A stretch of DNA of 64,000 nt from Kineosporia babensis (lineage in GTDB: Bacteria; Actinomycetota; Actinomycetes; Actinomycetales; Kineosporiaceae), in NCBI RefSeq assembly GCF_021129305.1, contig NZ_JAJOMB010000014.1:62001-126000 (forward strand), given 5' to 3'. A program made the translations under genes and the position numbers. Of the stretch, positions 15,147-24,621 are shown one piece after another (position 1 is the stretch's first letter; every line of letters begins with the position of its first letter). The notes under the pieces were generated by a model. It saw only the letters and a list, made by a program, of their open reading frames with translations, made no database searches and had not been told where the DNA came from.

Positions 15147-16213
15147 GCGTGAGCGCGCCCACCCTCGAGCGGGTCGACCTGGACCAGCGCGGTCGCGCCG
15201 AGCTGGGTTTCCTGCGCAGCCTGCGGGGCGGTCTGGCCCCGCTGAAGGCGCGCACCCTCGGCCTGCTGGAACGCGAAGGAGCGTTCGAGGCGCCGTTCAC
15301 CACGATCGAGGACCTGCGCGGCCGCACCGACCCGGTGCTGGCCGGGGACGCCGGAACCCGGTTCGGTGCGGCGGTCCTGCGGTGGGCGCGCGAGCAGACC
15401 ACACCCCGGGCGGTGGCCGCCTACGAGCGGCGCCGCGACGAGCTGGAACCGCTGGCGGTGCCGGCCGGCCTGGAGCGCTTCCAGGACCGGCTCGGCCCCC
15501 GCAAGCCCCCGGCATACTGGACGTACGAGTTCCACACCACCACCGGCGGCTGGGACGGCCACCCGCAGATGGGATTCGTGCACCACGAGCTGGTGTACCG
15601 GCACCTGCTGATGGCCGCCTACGGGCCGGGCATCTTCAACCAGCGCCAGAGCGTGGCCGAGGCCGCCCCCCGCGAGAGCTACACCAGCATCTGTGATCTG
15701 GGCTGCGGCACCGGTCAGTACACGGTGAAACTGGCCGAGACCTACCCCCAGGCCCGGATCACCGGGGTGGACCTGTCCCGCTCGGAACTGCTGTACGCGC
15801 TGCGCCGGGGCGAGGAACGCGGCCTGGCCTGGCAGATGGTCCGGGCCGCCGCCGAGGACACTGGGCTGCCGGGTGGCAGCTTCGACCTGGTGACCTCGTT
15901 CATCCTGCTGCACGAGGTCCCGCCCGCGGTCACCCGGCGGATCCTGGCCGAGGCCTACCGGCTGCTGGAACCCGGCGGCGACGTGCACTTCTCCGACGTC
16001 ACCCCGTACGCCCGGCGCACCCCGCAACAGGCCTGGGCCGACGATTGGGACGCCGAGCAGGGCAACGAGCCGTGGTGGCGCACCGCCGCCACCCTCGATC
16101 TGGCCGCCCTGGCCACCGAGGCCGGGTTCGAGGACGTGCAGCAGCGCGGCCTCGGGCCGGGAGAGTACCCGTGGGTGCTCACCGCCCGTAAACCCCTGAA
16201 GGAGAACTCATGA
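15143..16213 (+). CDS. SAM-dependent methyltransferase (paralogue 2, canonical motif)
   Basis: A 356-residue protein with the same layout as the gene at 12192: N-terminal helical region, linker YWTYEFHTTTGGWDGHPQMG with HHELVYRHLL and NQRQS, then a class I methyltransferase fold. Motif I is CDLGCGTGQYTVKL; the acidic strand is ITGVDLS; post-motif LLEPGGDVHFSDV. Both motif I and the acidic residue are intact, so it should bind SAM. GTG 15143 overlaps the binding-protein stop (GTGA). The acceptor substrate is unknown; presence inside the transporter operon suggests the imported compound or a breakdown product. Confidence 0.82.
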   Translation: MSVSAPTLERVDLDQRGRAELGFLRSLRGGLAPLKARTLGLLEREGAFEAPFTTIEDLRGRTDPVLAGDAGTRFGAAVLRWAREQTTPRAVAAYERRRDELEPLAVPAGLERFQDRLGPRKPPAYWTYEFHTTTGGWDGHPQMGFVHHELVYRHLLMAAYGPGIFNQRQSVAEAAPRESYTSICDLGCGTGQYTVKLAETYPQARITGVDLSRSELLYALRRGEERGLAWQMVRAAAEDTGLPGGSFDLVTSFILLHEVPPAVTRRILAEAYRLLEPGGDVHFSDVTPYARRTPQQAWADDWDAEQGNEPWWRTAATLDLAALATEAGFEDVQQRGLGPGEYPWVLTARKPLKENS

Positions 16214-17232
16214 CGGCGACCGAGATTGACTCGCCGCCGGCCGGGACCGCGTCTGCACCCGCCCTGCGCCTGGAGGACGTCCGGGTCGAACTGTCCGGCA
16301 GTTCCGGGCGCGTGCAGATTCTGCGCGGGGTCAGCTTCGAGGTGCCCCGGGGCCAGATCGTCGCGCTCGCCGGGGAGTCCGGCTCCGGCAAGTCCACCGC
16401 CATGCTCGCTGCGGTCCGGCTGCTGCCCTGGGGAGCCGGGGTGTCGGGAACGATCGAGTGCCAGGGCGAGGACGTCCGTGCGCTGTCCTCCCGGCAGCTG
16501 CGGCAGTTCCGGGCCCGTACCGCTCGGGTGATCTTCCAGGATCCGTGGTCCTCGCTGCACCCGATGCGCTCGGTCGGCAGCCAGCTGGTGGAGTCGGCGC
16601 GCAGCGCCGACGGCTCGCTGAGTAAGGCGGCGGCCCGCGAGCTGGCCGTCGAGACCCTGCGCCGGGTCGGGATTCCCGATCCGAAGGCGCGGATGGACGT
16701 TTACCCGCACCAGATCTCCGGCGGTCAGCTGCAGCGCGTGATGATCGCGATGGCGCTGGTCGCCCGGCCGGCCGTGCTGCTGTGCGACGAGCCGACCACC
16801 GCCCTGGACGTCACCACCCAAGCCCAGATCCTGGACCTGCTGCGCGATCTGAACCGCAGCGAGGGGATCACCGTCCTGATCGCCACCCACGACTTGGACG
16901 TGATCGCCGGGATCGCCGACCGGCTGGTGGTGATGTACGCCGGGCGGGTGGTCGAGGACGGCCCGGCCCAGCAGGTGCTGGCCGCGCCGAAGCACCTGTA
17001 CACCTGGTCGCTGCTGCAGGCGGCGCCCGCTCATCAGCACGAGTCCCGGCTGCGCCCGATCGAGGGCCGTCCGCCGCGCTCGGACGAGAACCTGCCCGGC
17101 TGCGCCTTCGCACCGCGCTGCCCGGGCGCCCGGGACGAGTGCACAGGCGAACTGCCGGGCCTGGAACTGGTGGCCGTCGGGCACCGCTCGGCGTGCCTGC
17201 CGGTGCAGCAGCAGAAGGAGGCCCAGCAGTGA
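16210..17232 (+). CDS. ABC transporter ATP-binding protein, DppD/OppD-like
   Basis: A 340-residue ATPase. Walker A is GESGSGKST, the signature is SGGQLQRV, and Walker B is VLLCDEPTTALD. The C-terminal oligopeptide-transporter extension has the cysteine-rich motif CAFAPRCPGARDEC. ATG overlaps the methyltransferase stop (ATGA). Together with the next ATPase it powers the two permeases at 18481 and 19401. Confidence 0.92.
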   Translation: MTATEIDSPPAGTASAPALRLEDVRVELSGSSGRVQILRGVSFEVPRGQIVALAGESGSGKSTAMLAAVRLLPWGAGVSGTIECQGEDVRALSSRQLRQFRARTARVIFQDPWSSLHPMRSVGSQLVESARSADGSLSKAAARELAVETLRRVGIPDPKARMDVYPHQISGGQLQRVMIAMALVARPAVLLCDEPTTALDVTTQAQILDLLRDLNRSEGITVLIATHDLDVIAGIADRLVVMYAGRVVEDGPAQQVLAAPKHLYTWSLLQAAPAHQHESRLRPIEGRPPRSDENLPGCAFAPRCPGARDECTGELPGLELVAVGHRSACLPVQQQKEAQQ

Positions 17233-18236
17233 TTCTGCAGACCGAGAACCTCGAACAGTCCTTCCCGGTCTCCGGCGGGCGCCGGGTGCAGGTGCTGAAC
17301 GGGGTCTCGATCAGCGTCAACGCCGGCGAGACCCTGGGCGTGGTGGGGGAGTCCGGCAGCGGTAAGACCACCCTCGGGCGAGCGGTCATGCGGCTGAGCG
17401 AGCCCACTGGCGGGCGGGTGTTCTTCGAGGGCCGCGACGTCACCCACGCCAACTCCGCGCACCTGCGCCGGATCCTGCGCCGGCGCGCCGCGATGGTCTT
17501 CCAGAACCCCTCCACCTCGCTGAACCCGTTCCTGAAGCTGGTCGACGCGCTGACCGAGCCGCTGGCCGTGCACCGGATCGGCAGCCGGTCCGAACGCCGG
17601 CAGCAGGCCTACGACATGCTCGAGCGGGTCGGCCTGGACCGCGCCCAGGCCGAGCGCTACCCCCAGGAGCTCTCCGGTGGTCAGCGTCAGCGGGTCGGTG
17701 TGGCCCGGGCCCTGATGCTGAACCCGGCCCTGGTGGTGGCCGACGAGCCGACCGCCTCGCTGGACGTCTCGGTCCAGGCCCAGGTGGTCAACCTGTTCCA
17801 GGACCTGCAGCGCGACCTCGGCCTGGCCTACCTGTTCATCAGCCACGACCTGGCCCTGGTCTCGCACCTGAGCCACCGGATCGCGGTGATGTACCTCGGC
17901 CGGGTGGTCGAGATCGGCCCGGCCGCCGAGGTGTTCGACCGTCCCAAGCACCCGTACACCGTCGTGCTCAGCTCGATGCGCCGCCCGGCGGGCGAGCAGC
18001 TCACCCCCGGCGGGGACCCGCCGTCGCTGCTGTCCCCGCCCACCGGCTGTGCCTTCCACCCGCGCTGCCCGATCGCCCGGCCGGTCTGTTCCACCACCGC
18101 TCCGGAGCTGACCGCCCTCGCCGAGACCAAGGGCCACGAGGTGGCCTGCCACTTCCCCGGCGACCTGGAGCTGAGCGGCGGCCTGGAGACCGCGGTCGCC
18201 CCGCCACCCCCGATCCCGCTGGAGGCGGTCCGGTGA
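17229..18236 (+). CDS. ABC transporter ATP-binding protein, DppF/OppF-like
   Basis: A 335-residue ATPase with Walker A GESGSGKTT, a Q-loop FQNPSTSLNPF, signature LSGGQRQRVGVARAL, Walker B LVVADEPTASLD and the C-terminal motif CAFHPRCPIARPVC. GTG 17229 overlaps the preceding stop by 4 bp. Second nucleotide-binding subunit of the importer. Confidence 0.92.
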   Translation: MILQTENLEQSFPVSGGRRVQVLNGVSISVNAGETLGVVGESGSGKTTLGRAVMRLSEPTGGRVFFEGRDVTHANSAHLRRILRRRAAMVFQNPSTSLNPFLKLVDALTEPLAVHRIGSRSERRQQAYDMLERVGLDRAQAERYPQELSGGQRQRVGVARALMLNPALVVADEPTASLDVSVQAQVVNLFQDLQRDLGLAYLFISHDLALVSHLSHRIAVMYLGRVVEIGPAAEVFDRPKHPYTVVLSSMRRPAGEQLTPGGDPPSLLSPPTGCAFHPRCPIARPVCSTTAPELTALAETKGHEVACHFPGDLELSGGLETAVAPPPPIPLEAVR

Positions 18237-18484
18237 AAACCCCTGAAGACATCGACGGAATGATGCGGATGATGCTCGAGCTGGCTTCCGAGGTCTGGGT
18301 GCTGCGCGACCGGTTCAGCGTCCTGGAGGCGCTCCTGGCCGAGCGGGGCACCCTGAGCGCCGCGGACCTGGACGCCTACCAGCCCGGCGCGGACCTGGCC
18401 CAGCACCTGGACGGCGAGCGTGCCGCCTTCGTGCGGCGCCTGCTGGACGCCGGGGCCGGCCGCGTGGAACTGGGGACGACGTGA
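18233..18484 (+). CDS. Small helical protein, paralogue 2 (uncharacterised)
   Basis: An 83-residue paralogue of the protein at 13259, with MMLELASEVWVLRDRFSVLE, ALLAERGTLSAADLDAYQP and a C-terminal helix ERAAFVRRLLDAG. It lies between the second ATPase and the first permease and overlaps both by 4 bp, so its stoichiometric synthesis with the transporter is built in. No catalytic residues or membrane segment are seen. It could be a transporter accessory or a methyltransferase partner. Confidence 0.7.
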   Translation: MKTPEDIDGMMRMMLELASEVWVLRDRFSVLEALLAERGTLSAADLDAYQPGADLAQHLDGERAAFVRRLLDAGAGRVELGTT

Positions 18485-19401
18485 TCGGCTTCCTGGCCCG
18501 GCGTCTGGGCCTGCTGCTCCTGGTCGTCTTCGGGGTCACGACCGTGCTGTTCGTGCTCACCCGGCTCTCCGGCGACCCGGCGGCGATCATGTCCCCGCCG
18601 GACGCCGGACCGGAGGTGCTGGCGGCCACCCGGGAACGGCTGGGCCTGAACGACCCGCTGTGGCTGCAGTACGTCAACACCCTGGTGAGCACGTTCACCT
18701 TCGACTTCGGCCAGTCCTTCGCGATGGACACCTCGGTCAGCTCGGTGCTGTGGTCGCGGCTGGGCACCAGCCTCTACATCATCATCCCGGCCCTGGTGAT
18801 CGGGCCGCTGGTGTCCATGGCGATCGGCGTCTACGCCGCCCTGCGCCCCACCCGGCGCAGCGGCCGTGCGGTGATGGGGGCCGCCTTCCTGACCGACGGC
18901 GTGCCCTACTTCCTGCTCGCCTTCATCCTGATCCTGGTCTTCGCCATCCAGCTCGGCTGGCTGCCGGCCACCGGTAACGCCAGCTACGCGGCCCTGGTCA
19001 TCCCGGTGGCGGTGCTGACCTTGCAGGCGGTCTCGGCCACCTCCCGGCTGGTGCGGGGGCAGATGCTCGACGCTCTGGGCCAGGGGCCGGTGCAGACCGC
19101 CCGATCTCTGGGCCTGTCCCCGGCGGTGGTGCTGTTCCGGCACGCCCTGCCGCTCGCTCTGCCGCCGCTGCTGGCCTGGCTCGGCATCCAGTTCTCGTTC
19201 CTGTTCAGCTCCCTGCTGGTGCTCGAGCCGATCATGAACTACGGCGGGATCGGCAACCTCCTGGTGCGCAGCGTGAACCAGCGCGACTTCCCGGTGGTGC
19301 AGGCCTGCGTCGTGGTGTTCGCCGTGCTGATCACCACCGTCAACATCGCCCTCGACGTCGCTGTCCGAGGCCTTGACCCGCGTCTTCGGAAGGCATCCTG
19401 A
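18481..19401 (+). CDS. ABC transporter permease, DppB-like
   Basis: A 306-residue inner-membrane permease with about six hydrophobic segments. It begins with the DppB-type MIGFLARRLGLLLLVVFGVT and VLTRLSGDP, and carries the EAA-loop region ARSLGLSPAVVLFRHALPLAL. GTG 18481 overlaps the upstream stop. Forms the translocation pore with the next gene. Confidence 0.92.
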   Translation: MIGFLARRLGLLLLVVFGVTTVLFVLTRLSGDPAAIMSPPDAGPEVLAATRERLGLNDPLWLQYVNTLVSTFTFDFGQSFAMDTSVSSVLWSRLGTSLYIIIPALVIGPLVSMAIGVYAALRPTRRSGRAVMGAAFLTDGVPYFLLAFILILVFAIQLGWLPATGNASYAALVIPVAVLTLQAVSATSRLVRGQMLDALGQGPVQTARSLGLSPAVVLFRHALPLALPPLLAWLGIQFSFLFSSLLVLEPIMNYGGIGNLLVRSVNQRDFPVVQACVVVFAVLITTVNIALDVAVRGLDPRLRKAS

Positions 19402-20309
19402 TGAGCAGCAGCGCACCCGCGGCACCGGTGGCCCGGCGCTCGAGGGCCCGGCAGGTGGCCGCATCGACCTGGGCGTCGGCGACCGGCCGGACCGGTCTGG
19501 TGATGCTGGCGATCACCCTGCTGGTGGCGGTGTTCGGGCCGCTGCTCGTCAGCACCAGCCCGACCGCCCAGAACCTGATGGCCACCAACCAGCCGCCGTC
19601 CTGGCTGGGTGGCTCCGGCGGCCTGATGGGTACCGACGCCCTGGGCCGCGACGTGTTCAGCCGGGCCGTGCACGGCCTGCGCCTGAGCCTGCTGTTCGGC
19701 CTCGGCGTGGCCACCGCCAGCGCGGTCCTGGGCCTGGCCTTGGGTCTGCTGGCCGGCTACGAACAGCGCTTCGCCGGCCCGGTCCTGCTGCGCCTGGCCG
19801 ACATCCAGTTCGCCCTGCCGTTCGTCGTGGTCGGCCTGGCGCTGACCGCGGTGATGGGCCCCGGCATCCTGAAACTGTCCATCGTGCTCGCGATCTGGGG
19901 CTGGACGGTCTACGCCCGTACGATCGTCACCTCGGTCGCCCAGGTCTGCCGGATGGACTACATCACCGCCGCCCGCACCCACGGGATGGGCGCCACCCGG
20001 CTGCTGCTGCGGCACGTCACGCCGAACGTCCTCGGGCCGGTGGTGGTGCTGTGGACCACCTCGGCCGGGGTGATGATCCTGGTCGAGAGCTCACTGAGCC
20101 TGCTCGGCCTGGGGACCCAGCCGCCCTCGTTCTCGCTCGGCACGATGCTCGGCGACGCCACCACCCAGCTGCGCCTGGCCTGGTGGGCCGTCGTGGCCCC
20201 CGGCTCGGTCCTGCTGTGGATCGTGCTGGCCTTCAACCTGACCGGCGACGGGCTGCGCGACGCGCTGAGCTCGTCCGGCCGGATCGAACACGACCCGGAG
20301 CTGGTATGA
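19401..20309 (+). CDS. ABC transporter permease, DppC-like
   Basis: A 302-residue permease with about six membrane segments. The DppC hallmark LMGTDALGRDVFSRAVHGLR is present, as is the EAA loop AARTHGMGATRLLLRHVTPN. ATG 19401 overlaps the DppB stop by one base. Completes the importer: binding protein, two permeases and two ATPases. Confidence 0.92.
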   Translation: MSSSAPAAPVARRSRARQVAASTWASATGRTGLVMLAITLLVAVFGPLLVSTSPTAQNLMATNQPPSWLGGSGGLMGTDALGRDVFSRAVHGLRLSLLFGLGVATASAVLGLALGLLAGYEQRFAGPVLLRLADIQFALPFVVVGLALTAVMGPGILKLSIVLAIWGWTVYARTIVTSVAQVCRMDYITAARTHGMGATRLLLRHVTPNVLGPVVVLWTTSAGVMILVESSLSLLGLGTQPPSFSLGTMLGDATTQLRLAWWAVVAPGSVLLWIVLAFNLTGDGLRDALSSSGRIEHDPELV

Positions 20310-21007
20310 AACTCGCTGTCAAGGAATGGGGCTCAGGGCCTCGGCGGGCGCTGCTGATTCACGGTGCGACCTCCACCAAGGAAACAATGACGCCGCTGGC
20401 CGAGGAACTGGTGCAGCGCGGCTACCGGGTGATCGCCCCCGACCTGCGCGGGCACGGCGAGAGCCCGCGCGGTGAGCACTACGCCCTGCAGGCCCTGGCC
20501 GACGACGTGGTCGAGACCGTCGGCGAACCGGTGGAACTGGCGGTCGGGCACTCGCTGGGCGGCAAGGTGCTGCCCTGGGCGGTGAAGGACCTGAAGGCGC
20601 GCCGGGCGCTGTACCTGGACCCGGCCTGGACCGCCCGCGAGGTGGACCCGTACGCCGAGGCACTGACCAAGGCGGACGGCTCGCCGATGAACCTGGACGA
20701 CATGCAGGCGCTCTACCCCTGGATGACGCCCGAGGACATGCAGGAGAAGCTGGACCGCTACCTGGCGATGGACTGGAAGCTGTTCCACGACCCGCTGCTG
20801 CAACTGCGCCGCACCACCATGCCCGCGATCCCGGCCGTCACCCGTTCCCTGGTCGTGCTGGCCGATCCGAGCGTCCTGGTGCCGCCGGTCATGGTGCAGG
20901 CGCTGGAGGTCGGAGGATACGAGGTGCGTACCCAAAAGGGCGGCGACCACGGGCTGTTCCAGTCCGACATGCCCGCATTCCTGGCCACGGTCGAGGGCTG
21001 GCTCTGA
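20306..21007 (+). CDS. Alpha/beta-hydrolase fold enzyme
   Basis: A 233-residue hydrolase. The oxyanion region is [13 protein letters not shown], the nucleophile elbow is VGHSLGGK, and the late histidine is in [11 protein letters not shown]. Catalytic Asp is probably in [14 protein letters not shown] 20306 overlaps the permease stop (ATGA). It may hydrolyse an ester, amide or formyl group in the imported compound, before or after oxidation by the molybdenum enzyme encoded next. Confidence 0.85.
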   Translation: MKLAVKEWGSGPRRALLIHGATSTKETMTPLAEELVQRGYRVIAPDLRGHGESPRGEHYALQALADDVVETVGEPVELAVGHSLGGKVLPWAVKDLKARRALYLDPAWTAREVDPYAEALTKADGSPMNLDDMQALYPWMTPEDMQEKLDRYLAMDWKLFHDPLLQLRRTTMPAIPAVTRSLVVLADPSVLVPPVMVQALEVGGYEVRTQKGGDHGLFQSDMPAFLATVEGWL

Positions 21008-21009
21008 CG

Positions 21010-21483
21010 GTGCAGATCAAGGTGACCGTCAACGCTGAACCGACCCTGATGGACGTCGACCCGCGCGAGAGCCTGCTCGACGTCCTGCGGGAAAGACTGC
21101 AGCTGACCGGCACCAAGAAGGGCTGCGACCACGGCCACTGCGGCGCCTGCACGGTACATCTGGACGGGCGCCGGGTGCTGTCCTGCCTGACCCCGGCCGT
21201 CCAGGCGGACGACACCACGGTCGCCACGATCGAGGGGATCGAGGGGATCGAGGGACCGGACGGCGAACTGCACCCCCTGCAGGAAGCTTTCGTCAGGAAC
21301 GACGCCCTGCAGTGCGGCTACTGCACTCCCGGGCAGATCATGTCCGCTCTGGCCTGCGTGGCCGAGGGGAATGCCGGCAGCGACGAGGACATCCGCGAGT
21401 TCATGAGCGGAAACCTTTGCCGCTGCGGGGCCTACGTCGGCATTGTCGCGGCCATCCGGTCCTACGCGGCCGGGCAGCCCTGA
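21010..21483 (+). CDS. Molybdenum aldehyde oxidoreductase, [2Fe-2S] small subunit (PaoA/XdhC-like)
   Basis: A 157-residue iron-sulfur subunit of the xanthine dehydrogenase family. The plant-type cluster site is [16 protein letters not shown] with a further Cys in RVLSC; the second cluster is CGYCTPGQ with LCRCGAY. There is no twin-arginine leader, unlike E. coli PaoA, so the complex is predicted to be cytoplasmic. GTG 21010 is two bases after the hydrolase stop. A 9-bp unit (ATCGAGGGG) is repeated three times around 21233-21257 and encodes IEGIEGIEG. Confidence 0.9.
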   Translation: MQIKVTVNAEPTLMDVDPRESLLDVLRERLQLTGTKKGCDHGHCGACTVHLDGRRVLSCLTPAVQADDTTVATIEGIEGIEGPDGELHPLQEAFVRNDALQCGYCTPGQIMSALACVAEGNAGSDEDIREFMSGNLCRCGAYVGIVAAIRSYAAGQP

Positions 21484-22469
21484 TGTACCCCTTCGAGTAC
21501 CGGCGGGCGAGCACCCTTGAGCAGGCGCTGCGGATGTCCGCCGACCTGGCTCCGGCGGCGTTCCTGGCCGGCGGTACCACGCTCTACGACCTGATGAAGC
21601 TCGGCGTCGAGCGACCGGTCACGGTGATCGACGTCAACCGCATCCCGGAACTGTCCCACCTACGCCTCAGCCGCTCCGCACTCGTCATCGGCTCCGGTGT
21701 ACGGATGTCCGACCTCGCCGATGCCCGCGAGGTCCGTGAAAGCTTCCCGATCATCCGGGAGGCCCTCCTCGCGGGAGCGACCGCGCAGATCCGGAACATG
21801 GCCTCGATCGGCGGCAACCTGCTGCAGCGCACCCGGTGCACCTACTTTCGCGGCACCCACCCCTGCAACAAGCGGGTGCCGGGTAGCGGATGCTCGGCCC
21901 GCGAAGGCATCGACGAAGGACAAGCCGTTCTGGGCGGCAGCGAGCACTGCACCGCCGTCTACCCGGGAGACCTGGCCACCGCCCTCCTCGCCCTGGACGC
22001 CGCCGTCGACGTCCTGGGGCCGGACGGCGCTCGCAGTCTTGCCCTCGCCGACCTGCACCGAGCACCCGGAGACAGGCCGGAGCAGGACCACACCCTGCGG
22101 CCGGGTGAACTGATCACCGCAGTCAGGGTTCCGGCGACGCGGATGCGCCAGGCGTACACGAAGCTGCGCCCGCGCGAGAGCTACTCCTTCGCCTGGGCGT
22201 CGGCGGCCGTGACGCTCTCGCTGCACCCCGACACCGCCACGATTGAGCAGAGCCGGGTTGTCCTTGGTGGTCTGGCCACCCGACCGTGGCGGGTCCGCGC
22301 CGTCGAGGATTGGCTCCACGGACGTCCTCTGGTCGAAGCAGTTGCCCTTGAAGCCGGGCGCCTTGCCCTGCGGGACGCCGAAGCGGGCCGCCACAAAGCC
22401 TTCCGGATCGATCTGGGAACCCGAGCCGTGGCCGACGCCCTGCTGCGGGCCGGAGAACAACATGAGTGA
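21483..22469 (+). CDS. Molybdenum aldehyde oxidoreductase, FAD subunit with extra Fe-S site (PaoB-like)
   Basis: A 328-residue FAD-binding subunit. FAD motifs are FLAGGTTLYDLMKLG and IRNMASIGGNLLQRTRC. The insertion TRCTYFRGTHPCNKRVPGSG, followed by GCSA, has the cysteine pattern of PaoB, which holds an additional [4Fe-4S] cluster that xanthine dehydrogenases lack. This places the enzyme with PaoABC-type aldehyde oxidoreductases rather than purine hydroxylases. ATG 21483 overlaps the upstream stop (TGATG). Confidence 0.88.
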   Translation: MYPFEYRRASTLEQALRMSADLAPAAFLAGGTTLYDLMKLGVERPVTVIDVNRIPELSHLRLSRSALVIGSGVRMSDLADAREVRESFPIIREALLAGATAQIRNMASIGGNLLQRTRCTYFRGTHPCNKRVPGSGCSAREGIDEGQAVLGGSEHCTAVYPGDLATALLALDAAVDVLGPDGARSLALADLHRAPGDRPEQDHTLRPGELITAVRVPATRMRQAYTKLRPRESYSFAWASAAVTLSLHPDTATIEQSRVVLGGLATRPWRVRAVEDWLHGRPLVEAVALEAGRLALRDAEAGRHKAFRIDLGTRAVADALLRAGEQHE

Positions 22470-24621
22470 CGTCCTTCGCGTGGACGCCCGCGAAAAGGTC
22501 ACCGGAAAAGCCCGTTACGGAGCCGACCGGACGCCCGAAGGGCTCCTACACGCCGCTTTCGCGACCGCAACCATCGCCCGCGGCCGGATCGTCGAGGTCG
22601 ACACCGCCGAGTCCGAGGCGCTCGCCGGAGTCGTCTCGGTGACGACCCGCTTCGGCGAGGACGAACTGGGCCCACCCTCGTTCGTCATGGGTGGCGGCTA
22701 CGGCACCCAGAGCCTGCAGCCGCTGCGCGGAGACCGCATCGCCCACCGCGGCCAGCCCATCGCCCTGGTCCTGGCCGAGAACCCGGTCGTGGCAAACCAT
22801 GCCGCCGAGCTGATCACCGCAACGTACGAGCCGGAGGCGCACGCCAGCCATCTCGATGCCGACCAGGCCGAGACCCTGCTCCAGCGCGAGGCCATCCCGA
22901 TCCCGTTCGCCGACGACCTGACCTTCGGCGACGCCGAAACAGACATGGCCGCAGCACAGACGGTCGTCGATGCCACCTACGAGCATCCGGCCCAGAACGC
23001 AACCCCACTGGAACTGCTCTCCGCGGTCGTGCAGTGGCATGAAGATCGCCTCCTCATTCACGAAGGCACCCAGAACGCCGGAGCTCTACGCAACGGCCTG
23101 GCCCGGCAACTGAACCTGGACCCGCAGCAGATCGAGGTGCGATCGCGCTACCTGGGCGGCGCGTTCGGACAACGAAACGCCCAGCACCCCTATCTCGCCC
23201 CGCTGGTGCTGGCCGCACGACGCGCCGGACGGCCGGTGAAGCTGGTCCTGACCCGGCAGCAAACGTTCCACCAGGCCAGCTTCCGCCCACAGACCCGACA
23301 CCGGATCACTCTCGGAGCCGACGCCACCGGCCGGATGACAGCTGCAGTCCACGAGATCGACCAGCAGACCTCGCGGCACGATCTCTTCCCCGGTGGCTAC
23401 GCCAAGGTGACCTCCCGGCTCTACGGCATCCCCTCGTACCGCAGCCGACAACGACTGGTCCGCAACGACATCCAGACCCCGGGATACGTGCGGGCACCCT
23501 TCGAGCAGCCAGGAGTCTGGGCGTTCGAGTCAGCAGTGGACGAACTCGCAGCAAGAGTCGGGGCCGACCCGGTCGCTTTCCGGCTGGCCAACGACACCTC
23601 CCACGACCCGGTCAGCGGTCTGCCGTTCTCCTCCCGCCACCTGGGAGAGTGCCTGCGCCGAGGTGCACAGGCCTTCGGCTGGGAGCAACGCCCCCTGGCG
23701 CCGGGCGACTGGACCGACGACGAAGGCAACCGGATCGGCTGGGGAGTCGCGGTAGGCGCCTATCCGGCCAACGTCACCCCGGCCCGAGCCCGGGTCAGAG
23801 TCGAACCCGACGGGACCGTCCTGGTCGAGACCGACGGCCACGAAATGGGACAAGGCCTCACCTCCGCCGTGACCAGCCTGGTCACCCGCGAACTCGGCAT
23901 CCCCGCAGAACAGGTCCGGGTGCGCCTGGGCGACACACGGGTCGGCGCCCAACCGCTGACCGCCGGCTCGTGGGGAACAGCCTCCACGCTGCCGGCCGTA
24001 CAGGCTGCACTGGAGCAGTTGAAGGCAGGTGAAAGCGGTGCTGAGGCCGGCAACGGCCTTCCCACCGCGCTCGCCGATCGGGCTGCCAACGGTCTGGTGG
24101 CTGCGGCCGGCCCGGTCTACGGCGAGTTCGCGGCCTTCAGCTTCATCGCTCACTTCGTCGAGGTGCGCCTCGAGCGGGTCACCGGGCGGATCCGGGTGCC
24201 GCGGGTGCTGAGCGTTGCCGACTGCGGGCGGGTGGCCAACCGGGTGACGGCGGCCAGCCAGGTCCGTGGCGGTGTGGTCTGGGGCCTTGGGGCAGCCCTG
24301 CGGGAACACCTGGTGACCGACCCGCGGCTGGGCGGATTCCTGAACGCCTCGCTCGAGGAGTACCCGATCAGCGTGAACGCTGACATTTGCGCCATCGACG
24401 TGGATTTCGTGGACCGGCCCGATCCGCTGCTGAACTCCAGCGGAGTCAAAGGCCTGGGCGAGGTGGCCATGGTGGGAGTCGCACCGGCCGTCACCAACGC
24501 CATCTGGCACGCGACGGGGCAGCGGCTGCGCAAACTCCCGATCACCATAGCCGATCTTCCCGCAGGCGGTCGTCGTCCGCCTTCAGGCCCGAGTACCGGC
24601 GGGTCGCGCCCTACTGGCTGA
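22462..24621 (+). CDS. Molybdenum aldehyde oxidoreductase, molybdopterin subunit (PaoC-like)
   Basis: A 719-residue catalytic subunit. The Moco-binding and active-site landmarks of the family are visible: GGAFGQRNAQHPYL, DGHEMGQGLTSAV, TAGSWGTAST, and the catalytic Glu in SSGVKGLGE near the C-terminus. ATG 22462 has GGAGAA upstream and overlaps the FAD gene by 8 bp. Oxidises an aldehyde to an acid (family knowledge); aromatic or heterocyclic aldehydes are usual for PaoABC. No XdhC/MocA-type maturation gene lies nearby, so maturation must come from elsewhere. Confidence 0.9.
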   Translation: MSDVLRVDAREKVTGKARYGADRTPEGLLHAAFATATIARGRIVEVDTAESEALAGVVSVTTRFGEDELGPPSFVMGGGYGTQSLQPLRGDRIAHRGQPIALVLAENPVVANHAAELITATYEPEAHASHLDADQAETLLQREAIPIPFADDLTFGDAETDMAAAQTVVDATYEHPAQNATPLELLSAVVQWHEDRLLIHEGTQNAGALRNGLARQLNLDPQQIEVRSRYLGGAFGQRNAQHPYLAPLVLAARRAGRPVKLVLTRQQTFHQASFRPQTRHRITLGADATGRMTAAVHEIDQQTSRHDLFPGGYAKVTSRLYGIPSYRSRQRLVRNDIQTPGYVRAPFEQPGVWAFESAVDELAARVGADPVAFRLANDTSHDPVSGLPFSSRHLGECLRRGAQAFGWEQRPLAPGDWTDDEGNRIGWGVAVGAYPANVTPARARVRVEPDGTVLVETDGHEMGQGLTSAVTSLVTRELGIPAEQVRVRLGDTRVGAQPLTAGSWGTASTLPAVQAALEQLKAGESGAEAGNGLPTALADRAANGLVAAAGPVYGEFAAFSFIAHFVEVRLERVTGRIRVPRVLSVADCGRVANRVTAASQVRGGVVWGLGAALREHLVTDPRLGGFLNASLEEYPISVNADICAIDVDFVDRPDPLLNSSGVKGLGEVAMVGVAPAVTNAIWHATGQRLRKLPITIADLPAGGRRPPSGPSTGGSRPTG

